Position numbers and translations under genes: made by a program. Below the pieces are notes generated by a model that was not told where the DNA came from, searched no databases, and worked only from the letters and a program-made list of their open reading frames with translations. Below are positions 27,878 to 34,645 of a DNA stretch of 64,000 bases, in pieces. The first letter of the stretch is position 1, and each line of letters opens with the position of its first letter. Origin of the DNA: Stieleria mannarensis (GTDB lineage: Bacteria; Planctomycetota; Planctomycetia; Pirellulales; Pirellulaceae); assembly GCF_014154935.1 (NCBI RefSeq), contig NZ_JACEHH010000002.1, positions 272,071 through 336,070 on the forward strand, read 5' to 3'.

Positions 27878-29203
27878 ATGCGCGGTTCGAATCGAGTGAT
27901 AGCAAAGCTGGGGGGGATGCTCCTTTGTTCGGTGCTTGCTGTCGTCGCGCGCGGTCAGGGCACCGAATCTGATTTGCGGGCCTTGCTGGAATCAACTGAC
28001 GCCACACTGGTCGCCTCTGTGGGAGGACCATCGGAAAGCGGGGGCGGGTTCGGATCGCGTTTGATGAACCTGGAACGCTTCGTCGGAGGCCGCATTTCCG
28101 AAGGGCGGCGTTTCGACGTCGGATTGGATCTTTACTCGGCACCCGATTTTGAAGGCGGGCTGATCGTATCCGGTCAAGATGTTGCACTGAAAATCGGCGG
28201 CTATGTCAAAGCCGACTTCATCTACGACTTCGATCCGATCGATTCCACCGACACGTTTGTGACCACGAGCATCCCTGTCGGGGCGCCCGAGCGAACGAAC
28301 GCACGTTTTCACGCCAAACAGACGCGTCTGAGTCTCGATACGCGATGGACGACCGAGGGTCACGATGTACGGGTGTTCGTGGAAGGAGACTTCTTCGGCA
28401 CCGACAGTGAATTGATCCGATTGCGGCATGCCTATGGGGAAGTCGGGCCGCTTGTGGTCGGCAAGACGTGGACGACCTTCACAGACGTCGCAGCAGCGCC
28501 GGCGACCATCGATTTCGAAGGCTCGGTGTCGAGTGTGAATCGCAGGCAAGTCCAGGCGCGCTGGACGCGCCCGATCTTCTCGGACGATCTGACGTTCGCC
28601 TTCGCAGTTGAAGACACGCGGTTCATCATCGAGACGCCGGTCGGTGTCACCGGCGAAGCTCGTTCGCCGTCCCCCGACTTTGTGGCTCGATTGCGCTTCG
28701 AGCGTGAATGGGGGCGTTTCCAAACGGCCCATCTGTATCGAGTCGTCGGATTTCAGCCGACCGGTGAGAAAGTGGAGACGGCCAATGCTTGGGGGATCAA
28801 CTTTTCCGGAGTCGTCTTGCTGAGTGAACGAAACACGATCTATTCCCAAATCGTGTTCGGCGAAGGCATCGGCAGCTACCGCGGGTTGCCGGATGCGGCG
28901 CCGACATCCGCGTCGACAGGAAAAATGCTGGGGCTGTTCGGTTGGATGGTCGGAATCACACAGGAGTGGAACGACCGTTTGACCTCCAATTTCACCTACG
29001 CCGAAAACAGCCTGGACAACACGCCGCTGCAGGCGTCCGATGCCGTCCACCGCACCACCTATTTGGCGGCCAATCTGATCTGGCAGCCACTCGACCGCGT
29101 GCGCTTCGGTGTCGAATATCTCTACGGAATTCGTGAAAACGTTGACGGGGGGACCGGATCGGCCAACCGAGTCCATTCGGCGGTCATTTTCGAACTGCCG
29201 TAG
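27878..29203 (+). CDS. Outer-membrane porin, DcaP-like
   Basis: 441 aa from ATG 27878; GTG 27869 is an alternative. Signal peptide at residues 1-27 (VIAKLGGMLLCSVLAVVARG). The body alternates hydrophobic and polar residues as in a beta-barrel: GYVKADFIYDFDPIDSTD, ARFHAKQTRLSLDTRW, LRHAYGEVGPLVVGKTWTTFTD, FTYAENSLDNTPL, GVEYLYGIREN, ending in the aromatic-type strand AVIFELP. The GYVKADFIYDFDP and QTRLSLDTRW blocks match DcaP-type trimeric porins. It probably admits small anions or diacids across the outer membrane. No operon partner is seen. Confidence 0.82.
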   Translation: MRGSNRVIAKLGGMLLCSVLAVVARGQGTESDLRALLESTDATLVASVGGPSESGGGFGSRLMNLERFVGGRISEGRRFDVGLDLYSAPDFEGGLIVSGQDVALKIGGYVKADFIYDFDPIDSTDTFVTTSIPVGAPERTNARFHAKQTRLSLDTRWTTEGHDVRVFVEGDFFGTDSELIRLRHAYGEVGPLVVGKTWTTFTDVAAAPATIDFEGSVSSVNRRQVQARWTRPIFSDDLTFAFAVEDTRFIIETPVGVTGEARSPSPDFVARLRFEREWGRFQTAHLYRVVGFQPTGEKVETANAWGINFSGVVLLSERNTIYSQIVFGEGIGSYRGLPDAAPTSASTGKMLGLFGWMVGITQEWNDRLTSNFTYAENSLDNTPLQASDAVHRTTYLAANLIWQPLDRVRFGVEYLYGIRENVDGGTGSANRVHSAVIFELP

Positions 29204-29218
29204 TTGTCTCCGGGAAGA

Positions 29219-29315
29219 TGGTCAAAAAATGGAGTGGTCAAAAGATGTATGCCTCGGATTGGCCCGACTGAAGTGACGGGCTTCCCATTTTTTTGACCAG
29301 CTCATTTATTGACCC
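29219..29315. repeat. TGGTCAAAAAA inverted-repeat element, copy 5
   Basis: TGGTCAAAAAATGGAG and TGGTCAAAAGATG on the left; CCATTTTTTTGACC and CATTTATTGACCC on the right, 97 bases, 16 bases after the porin stop. Likely also the porin terminator. Confidence 0.75.
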
Positions 29316-29339
29316 ATCTGTATGCGCGTGGCTGGGTAC

Positions 29340-29480
29340 ATGGTGAGTCTGATGACACTGGTCGTGGGGACATGGCGTAAGTCTATTCAATGCAAGCTAA
29401 CCCGAGTGCCGTGTCCCCGAGGAGGCGATGCAAGCTAACCCGAGTGCCGTGTCCCCGAGGAGGCGTGTGTCCCCAAGGAG
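29340..29480. repeat. Second REP group, GTGCCGTGTCCCC family
   Basis: GGGGACATGGCG is followed by two direct copies of ATGCAAGCTAACCCGAGTGC plus CGTGTCCCCGAGGAGGCG at about 29389 and 29428. Same family as 27016-27785. It borders the tRNA. Confidence 0.75.
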
Positions 29481-29656
29481 GCGTTGAAAGGCTCGAAACG
29501 TGATATCACCAGGATATGAAGCTTGGCGAGATCTACCCCGAGATCGGATTCATCACTCAGGCCGCACTTGCCAGCGGCGGAGTGGAAGTCGAGAACTGAG
29601 CCGCCCCAGTCGAGAGCGAACTCAGCGGCTAGAGATGGTTCGAGAACCTCAAACAG

Positions 29657-29730
29657 CACGCCCAGGAGGATTCGAACCTCCGACCGTCGGATTAGAAGTC
29701 CGATGCTCTATCCAGCTGAGCTATGGGCGC
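29657..29730 (-). tRNA. tRNA-Arg (anticodon TCT)
   Basis: Minus-strand cloverleaf: acceptor GCGCCCA/TGGGCGT with a G-U first pair, D arm with AGCTCAGCTGGATAGAGC, anticodon arm CGGA-CTTCTAA-TCCG, T arm GGAGGTTCGAATCCTCC. No CCA is encoded. Its 5' half, from the anticodon loop outward, is the attachment site of the element to the right; the same sequence recurs at 46438. The 5' flank, where its promoter should be, is now element DNA. Confidence 0.95.
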
Positions 29731-29736
29731 GGGTGG
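29692..29736. repeat. attL core (45-bp direct repeat, left copy)
   Basis: TTAGAAGTCCGATGCTC to GGGCGCGGGTGG, identical to 46438-46482. It covers the anticodon loop to the 5' end of the tRNA plus six upstream bases. Confidence 0.95.
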
Positions 29737-29748
29737 TGTTTTTCGCTT

Positions 29749-29921
29749 GGTACCCCTGTCTGGTACCCTTGAAAGCGTCTTTTCGCTATCATAAAGGCGT
29801 TGCCGGTCTTTGGGGGACCGACAACGCCAGCACATCACTTGAAGTAGAGGTTCAAGCAATGCACCAGGATTCTATCTGCGCGGCACTCTGCCGTAAATGT
29901 CTCCGGTACCCCAGGGGTACC
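29749..29921. promoter_or_regulatory. Left-arm GGTACC motifs, candidate recombinase arm sites
   Basis: GGTACCCCTG at 29749-29758, GGTACCCTTG at 29762-29771 and a 17-bp perfect palindrome GGTACCCCAGGGGTACC at 29905-29921. The same decamers occur as a pair at 46311-46329 next to attR. Their restriction to the two ends suggests binding sites of integrase or excisionase. Confidence 0.55.
29796..29828 (+). promoter_or_regulatory. Stable hairpin in integrase leader
   Basis: GGCGTTG-C-CGGTC, loop TTTGGGG, GACCG-A-CAACGCC: 12 bp with one internal mismatch, between attL and the integrase start. Lacks a T run; may be a binding site or leader structure. Confidence 0.5.
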
Positions 29922-29950
29922 GAGGTGAGCCCAAGGCCGGAGGTTCACCA

Positions 29951-31132
29951 ATGAGCGTCAAAGACGGCACGACGCGGCCCAGCAAGCCGCACAAGGACTT
30001 TCCGCTCTACGCTCACGCAAGCGGGCAGTGGGCAAAGACGATCCGGGGCAAGAAGTATTTTTTCGGCACATGGGACGATCCCGACGCAGCCCTGGCCAAA
30101 TACCGCGCGTCAATCGATGCGATCCTGGCCGGAGCGACACCGACGACGCCCAGCGGGCCCGGAACCGTGGGGTGGCTCTGCAATACGTTCATGGACGCCC
30201 AGCAAGCCAAGTGTGATCAGGGCGACTTGGCCAAGCGGACGTTGAAGGACTATCACCGGGTCTGCAAGTACATCGCGGAGATTTTCGGCAAGGGGCGACG
30301 GCTAGAAACCTTGGGCCCGGCGGACTTCCAGTTCATGCGGTCGAAGTTCAGCCCGGATTGGTCCCCGGCGACGATCAACACCCGGATCAGGGACGTTTCG
30401 ATCGTCTTCAAGTTTGCCTATGACGTCGAAGCAGTCCCAACCCGGATTAACACCGGCCCAAACTTCAAACGTGTCTCAAAGAAGCGCCAGCGGCTCCACA
30501 AGCGGAATCAGAACACCAAGCGATTCACCGCGGCGGAGATCCACAAACTGATTGACGCGGCACCTGTCCAGCTGCGAGCAATGATCTACTTGGGGATCAA
30601 CGCCGGCTATGGCCCGGCTGATTGCGGTCGGCTGAGTGTCTCTGACATCGACTTCAAACGTCACTGGCTGCGGGGGCTGCGAGAAAAGACCGGCATCGAG
30701 CGGTCGGCGTGGTTGTGGCCGGAGACGATGGCGGCGATCAGGGACGCAATGGAGATCCGACCGCCGGCCCGAAAGCCGGAATGGGATGATCTGGTTTTCA
30801 TGACGACGCACCGAAAACCGTGGTACGTCGACGGCGAGAACACATCTCCGATTCAACAGGCGTTCAAAAAGGCCGCTGAGGCCGCTGGCGTCTACCGTAA
30901 AGGCGTTGGGCACTACGCGCTACGTCATACGCTCGAAACCGAGGGCGGCACCGATCAGGCGGCGATCGACTTCATCATGGGGCACGTCGAAGGAACGATG
31001 GCCGGCGAATACCGGGAGGGTGTTCCCGACGAACGGGTCAAGAAAGTCTGTCAACAGATGCGTAAGTGGTTCAAGGCCGGGAAGCCGACACCAGCGAAGA
31101 ACGGCACAAAGGCAAAGCGGGGTGCAAAATGA
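29951..31132 (+). CDS. Tyrosine recombinase/integrase 1, with atypical active site
   Basis: 393 aa from ATG 29951 (GGAGG seven bases upstream). N-terminal arm-binding part KTIRGKKYFFGTWDDPDAAL, core-binding part RTLKDYHRVCKYIAEIF, catalytic part from residue 190. R325 (YALRHT), H345 (MGHVEG) and the nucleophile Y354 (GEYREGV) are present. At the first catalytic arginine the sequence reads NAGYGPADCGRL, with glycine for arginine, and the HxxR histidine is shifted (HYALR). I recall the same NCGFGNTDC-like change in other planctomycete integrases. Adjacent to attL, so it is the best candidate for the tRNA-site integrase. Confidence 0.88.
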   Translation: MSVKDGTTRPSKPHKDFPLYAHASGQWAKTIRGKKYFFGTWDDPDAALAKYRASIDAILAGATPTTPSGPGTVGWLCNTFMDAQQAKCDQGDLAKRTLKDYHRVCKYIAEIFGKGRRLETLGPADFQFMRSKFSPDWSPATINTRIRDVSIVFKFAYDVEAVPTRINTGPNFKRVSKKRQRLHKRNQNTKRFTAAEIHKLIDAAPVQLRAMIYLGINAGYGPADCGRLSVSDIDFKRHWLRGLREKTGIERSAWLWPETMAAIRDAMEIRPPARKPEWDDLVFMTTHRKPWYVDGENTSPIQQAFKKAAEAAGVYRKGVGHYALRHTLETEGGTDQAAIDFIMGHVEGTMAGEYREGVPDERVKKVCQQMRKWFKAGKPTPAKNGTKAKRGAK

Positions 31133-31725
31133 ACGACTTACTAAAAAGGGTGCTCCGCTTGGCTGATCGTTTCGAGACCATCGCAACGAGCGTATCGGAT
31201 GAGTTTGCCGGGGATGAAATGACGGCAGCGACCGCGGAAGGCGGGATTGTAATGAAAGCGATGTTTGAATCTGGCATCGGATTTCTTGACGCCGATTTTC
31301 TGACAGAGCTATTCGCCCAGAACGTCGATCACCGTGACGGCACACTTCGCGAATTTACGCAGTCAAGCTGGTTTGTATTCCTAGCAGACCGGCTATCTGA
31401 TCATGGGAACGTGCTGTCCCAAAAAGTTGTATCGCGCAGCGAGGGTGCTACTTGTCTATCGACTAACAACAACTGGCGGTTAAGGGCAAGAAACTTCTCC
31501 GCGTTCTGCCATCAACTGGCTGCGATGATCGAAGCCGAACCGGATCCGTTACCGGTAGGCAAGAGATACCAGGACCAGACGTGGGCAATCTGCTTCGAGG
31601 TGAATGTCCGCACTATCCGCAACTGGCGAAAGAAAAGAGGGTTCCCGTCAGCGCCATGCACGGTTGAGAGCGTGCAGTCATGGGCGAACGCCAACAATGA
31701 AACTATGAACAAGGTTCCTAATTAG
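31129..31725 (+). CDS. Unknown protein with C-terminal helix-turn-helix-like segment
   Basis: 198 aa, overlapping the integrase stop as ATGA, so co-translated. Not recognised. The N-terminal 140 residues are helical and acidic (LADRFETIATSVSDEF; GIGFLDADFLTELFAQN). The C-terminus QTWAICFEVNVRTIRNWRKKRGFPSAP looks like a helix-turn-helix that could read DNA, similar to small regulators or terminase-small-subunit N-termini. Role could be control of integration; no direct evidence. Confidence 0.65.
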   Translation: MNDLLKRVLRLADRFETIATSVSDEFAGDEMTAATAEGGIVMKAMFESGIGFLDADFLTELFAQNVDHRDGTLREFTQSSWFVFLADRLSDHGNVLSQKVVSRSEGATCLSTNNNWRLRARNFSAFCHQLAAMIEAEPDPLPVGKRYQDQTWAICFEVNVRTIRNWRKKRGFPSAPCTVESVQSWANANNETMNKVPN

Positions 31726-31790
31726 GAAACCTCAGGAAAGCCGAGGAAACCAAGCCAAAAGCTGAATTGAACTGCTGAAAAACGCCTTTA

Positions 31791-31839
31791 CTCTTCGTGT
31801 GTCAACGGTAACCAACCGCAACACACGGAGAGTTTTTTT
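31791..31839 (+). terminator. Terminator/attenuator hairpin covering the RBS of the excisionase-like gene
   Basis: CTCTTCGTGTG at 31791-31801 pairs fully with CACACGGAGAG at 31822-31832 (one T-G pair); the 20-base loop can form an inner CGGT/ACCG pair. Seven T residues follow and run straight into the ATG at 31840. The right arm contains the GGAG ribosome site, so the fold would both end transcription and hide the site. Confidence 0.65.
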
Positions 31840-32088
31840 ATGAGGATCACCAAGCTTCACACGCTGGAAGAAGCCGCAAAGTTTCTGCGTGAGCACAAAG
31901 AGTCTGTCCGCCAAAAAGTGAAGGCAGGCATCATCCGAGGGGTCGCAACCGGCAACGGCACCAAGCGGTGTAAGTGGTTGGTGCCCGATGAGTCGCTTCA
32001 GCAATACATCGCTGATCGTCTGGCGGCATCACAACCGAAGCCGAAGCGTAAGTCGGCCCCGGCATCCGCTCCCAAGGAGTGGGTTTGA
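31840..32088 (+). CDS. Excisionase-like small helix-turn-helix protein
   Basis: 82 aa. MRITKLHTLEEAAKFLREHKESVRQKVKAG is a winged-helix, MerR/Xis-type reading head, followed by a strand turn (KWLVPDESLQQYIAD) and a basic P/A tail. This size and shape fit recombination directionality factors and AlpA-like regulators of satellites and prophages. Preceded by the terminator-like hairpin; its stop TGA overlaps the ATG of the serine recombinase, so the two are translated together. Confidence 0.7.
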   Translation: MRITKLHTLEEAAKFLREHKESVRQKVKAGIIRGVATGNGTKRCKWLVPDESLQQYIADRLAASQPKPKRKSAPASAPKEWV

Positions 32089-32846
32089 TGGTGGTCGATT
32101 CAATGCAACGTGCCGCTGTTCTCTATCGCCGGGTTAGCTCCCGCACCCAGGACGCCCGATCGCAGTTTGAACCGATCTTGCGATTCTGCGACGAGAACCG
32201 ATTGTCGGTGATTGCAGACTTTGCGGAAACGGGTAGCGGATCGAACCGCAAGACGATGCCAAAACGCGACGAAGCGGTCGCAATGGCCAAGGCTCACGAC
32301 GCTTTCGTCGTCTGCTGGTCAGCCGATCGGTTTTCCCGAGAGCCGCTGTCAGACTTCCCGCACTGGGATTGCATCGAATCCGGTCGACTGCTGACCGTCC
32401 ACGACGGCAGCAGCGAATACCGAAAGGCTTATCGGTCACTTGGCTGGACGATGCGAGCGCACAACTGGCTGCTTCACAAGTGTTTCCCCGACACCTTGCG
32501 TCTGCCCGTGCTGTCGTGCTGCGACGTGCGAGCGGATCAGCGGGAAGAACAAATCACCGCGATGCGATTCGTGTGGGCGGTCCCCAAGCGATCACGGCAC
32601 CCACTCGACATCGACAACGCCTATCCGGTCGCGATTCGTTCACGAAGCCGAGAGCGGTTGTATTTGCATCATCGCAAGGCCCGGCGGATTACCTGCCCGG
32701 TCGATGGCCCGACGATTCACGCCGCGGCGGAACGATGGTTTTTCTCCGACTGCGACTTCCGAGAGTTTTTCGGCGATGACCGAGCGGATCGGCTGATCGA
32801 TCGAGAGGTCAGCAAGGCAGAAGCGGCGATCACCGCCGGCAATTAA
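32088..32846 (+). CDS. Serine recombinase (resolvase/invertase catalytic domain)
   Basis: 252 aa from ATG 32088 (AAGGAG eight bases upstream). The N-terminal 95 residues match the resolvase fold: AAVLYRRVSSRTQD with the nucleophile serine near residue 17, DFAETGSGSNRKTMPKRDEA, and VVCWSADRFSREP. The remaining 150 residues lack the usual recombinase zinc-ribbon plan but contain SCCDVRADQREEQITAMRFVW and RRITCPVDGPTI, perhaps a degenerate DNA-binding part. It could invert or resolve DNA within the element, or act in regulation. Third recombinase of the element. Confidence 0.72.
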   Translation: MVVDSMQRAAVLYRRVSSRTQDARSQFEPILRFCDENRLSVIADFAETGSGSNRKTMPKRDEAVAMAKAHDAFVVCWSADRFSREPLSDFPHWDCIESGRLLTVHDGSSEYRKAYRSLGWTMRAHNWLLHKCFPDTLRLPVLSCCDVRADQREEQITAMRFVWAVPKRSRHPLDIDNAYPVAIRSRSRERLYLHHRKARRITCPVDGPTIHAAAERWFFSDCDFREFFGDDRADRLIDREVSKAEAAITAGN

Positions 32847-32976
32847 CCACCCACACCACCGGCAACGGAACGCCGGCGGCAAAGGATTGAAAACCGCCAC
32901 ACCGGCAACGGACAACCGGCGGGCGGCAACTGGTCAAAGTTTCGCAGCGGCGACCAGCACTCAAAGGAGTATCTAC

Positions 32977-33267
32977 ATGATACGGGACACAAACGGACAT
33001 TCAAGCCAATTCCCCAGGCGAGCGATCGTTCCGCCGGCACCGATCCCAGCAACTTGGGACGCGATGACCAAGGCCGAGCCGCGGCTATTGGCACTGGAAA
33101 AGCGAGCCCGAAGCTACCGCGGCGATCGTGACATCTGGGACCGGTATTCACTGGTCAAAGCGAGCCTATCGCGTCTGGTCGGCTGGGAGAGCTACCGGCG
33201 TGACCTGTCGGACACAGAGCACTATCGGGTTGCTCTTGATCGCATCTGCGATGCGTTGGGGGTCTGA
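32977..33267 (+). CDS. Small protein of unknown function
   Basis: 96 aa from ATG 32977, chosen for the AAAGGAG site. Not recognised. Proline-rich start (RRAIVPPAPIPATWDAM), then helices with ERL-like charge pattern (LLALEKRARSYRGDRDIWDRYSLVKASLSRL). It opens the replication block; the gap before it (32847-32976) contains CGCCGGCGG palindromic sequence. Confidence 0.6.
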   Translation: MIRDTNGHSSQFPRRAIVPPAPIPATWDAMTKAEPRLLALEKRARSYRGDRDIWDRYSLVKASLSRLVGWESYRRDLSDTEHYRVALDRICDALGV

Positions 33268-33270
33268 GTG

Positions 33271-33627
33271 ATGAGCAGCATTGACCAGCTACGCAAACAG
33301 CACGACAGCAACCAAAAGGCAATCGAGCGGCATCGTCAACAGCTACGCAAGTTGACCGATGAAAACGAAAAGCTGACCCAGCGGATCAGCAACTTACAAG
33401 AACGTGAGCGACTGAATCGGGCAATCGGCAATGCCGGTGCCGTGTTCTTCTCACGATTGTGCGGGCCTGAACTTGGCGGCAAGCCGGCTGATGTTTTGAA
33501 AGTCAATCGGACCCGTGCGATTGCTGTAGCCCAAGGCCAATCCAAAAAGTGGAGCGTTCCGTTTCACTACCTGATTGATGCTGGCGGCGATGACTTAACG
33601 TTCATTCCGTTGGGAGGGGCTGAGTGA
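33271..33627 (+). CDS. Coiled-coil small protein
   Basis: 118 aa, starting three bases after the previous stop. Residues 5-50 form a strong coiled coil (QKAIERHRQQLRKLTDENEKLTQRISNLQERE). The second half, GNAGAVFFSRLCGPELGGKPADV, is compact and unrecognised. Likely a replication or regulatory accessory from its place; no motif supports more. Confidence 0.6.
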   Translation: MSSIDQLRKQHDSNQKAIERHRQQLRKLTDENEKLTQRISNLQERERLNRAIGNAGAVFFSRLCGPELGGKPADVLKVNRTRAIAVAQGQSKKWSVPFHYLIDAGGDDLTFIPLGGAE

Positions 33628-33950
33628 TGGAGATTCAACGAGAGATCATTCAAATCGTTTCCGGTAGCTGGGATGTCGTCTGGATCTGCCCGCTGGACCG
33701 AAAGGTCTACACGTCCGCGGCGTTTATTGTCGCCGCGGTCAAGGAATACGAGATCAAACGGGACTCGCAAGGCCGCGTCATCGACAAGCGGTATCTGTGG
33801 GACACCGTTGTCCCTCACGACCCAAACGACACAGAAGTCGGCAGTCTGGTCGACGCAGAGGGCTACATCGGTTTCGTGCCTGCTGGCGTTGACGTGTTCG
33901 ATGCCAAGTATGCGTTGGAGTTTCCGCTTGACGTGAAGGGGATGCAATGA
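33627..33950 (+). CDS. Small acidic protein of unknown function
   Basis: 107 aa, ATG 33627 overlapping the previous TGA; GGAGGGG ribosome site. Beta-rich pattern (IIQIVSGSWDVVWICPLDRKVYTSAAFIVAAVKEYEI; GYIGFVPAGVDVFDAKYALEF). Not recognised. Co-translated with the primase gene that follows with an ATGA overlap. Confidence 0.6.
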   Translation: MEIQREIIQIVSGSWDVVWICPLDRKVYTSAAFIVAAVKEYEIKRDSQGRVIDKRYLWDTVVPHDPNDTEVGSLVDAEGYIGFVPAGVDVFDAKYALEFPLDVKGMQ

Positions 33951-34645
33951 ACGACCACGGCGAAACGGCGGCATGGTTGGAATCACTCTACGGCAACTGC
34001 ACTGCCGACGATGGCGAAATCGTCATCGTTGAACCATCGAAGCGAAAGCTACTTTCGGTTCATCCTGTCGGCAGCGGTGACGCACTTGTCGACGCCGCTA
34101 AAGCGTTGGCCGGCAAGGAGGGGCATTACCTCAAAATTAACTTGATGGACGCACAGGCGATGCGTGAGCGGTCCAGGCGGGAAGGCAAGGGGCGTTTCCT
34201 CACGGGCAACCTGTCGGAAGTCAAAACGATTGTTTCGCTGCACCTTGATTGCGACGCTGGCAAATCATCCCGGTATCACTCCCGCGAAGCGATGCTATGG
34301 ATTCTTGGCCAGATGCCACACAAGCCGACATTGATCGTCAACAGCGACGGCAGCGACGGCGGATTCCATGCGTATTGGATTCTCGAAAGGCCACACCGCA
34401 TTGCCGACGACGACGATCGGGAGCGGGTCAAAGGCATTGCGAAACGATGGGAGCAACGGCTCAACAATTTGGCCGATGGGAAGCTGGATTCAACCGCCAA
34501 CATCGATCGCGTTTTACGGGTGGTCGGGCAGCGACGAACAGACGGCAACCTCGTGTTTTGTCACGACTATGAACCGAGCCGGGTTTACACCCTGGACCAG
34601 CTAAGCCAAGCGACCAGCACGGAGGTTTGTTATGCGGTTTCCTAG
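33947..34645 (+). CDS. Archaeo-eukaryotic-type primase (RepB-like)
   Basis: 232 aa. Central motifs fit AEP primases: the metal pair in VSLHLDCDAGK (hDhD), the nucleotide histidine motif SDGGFHAYWIL (sxH), and the third acidic/arginine segment STANIDRVLRVVG. The domain is short and lacks a helicase part, which is supplied by the next gene overlapping by 14 bases. Such primase plus DnaB-like pairs replicate plasmids, satellites and phages. It probably lays the primer at the iteron region downstream. Confidence 0.75.
   Translation: MNDHGETAAWLESLYGNCTADDGEIVIVEPSKRKLLSVHPVGSGDALVDAAKALAGKEGHYLKINLMDAQAMRERSRREGKGRFLTGNLSEVKTIVSLHLDCDAGKSSRYHSREAMLWILGQMPHKPTLIVNSDGSDGGFHAYWILERPHRIADDDDRERVKGIAKRWEQRLNNLADGKLDSTANIDRVLRVVGQRRTDGNLVFCHDYEPSRVYTLDQLSQATSTEVCYAVS

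Larger units (their letters stand above)
29204..29950. other. Repeat, tRNA and element left arm
   Basis: 747 bases without protein genes. From left to right: inverted-repeat element copy 5, a REP pair, the tRNA-Arg gene, attL and the left arm of the integrated element with putative recombinase sites and a hairpin. Each part is listed separately. Confidence 0.7.

Noticed and set aside
26975..27970. Several 60-180-codon frames in the REP cluster
   Set aside because: They consist of translated REP palindromes and mirror each other on both strands.
29657..29730. Two tRNA genes (second at 46438)
   Set aside because: The right copy holds only the 5' half from the anticodon loop outward and lacks the T arm and the 3' acceptor strand; it is attR.
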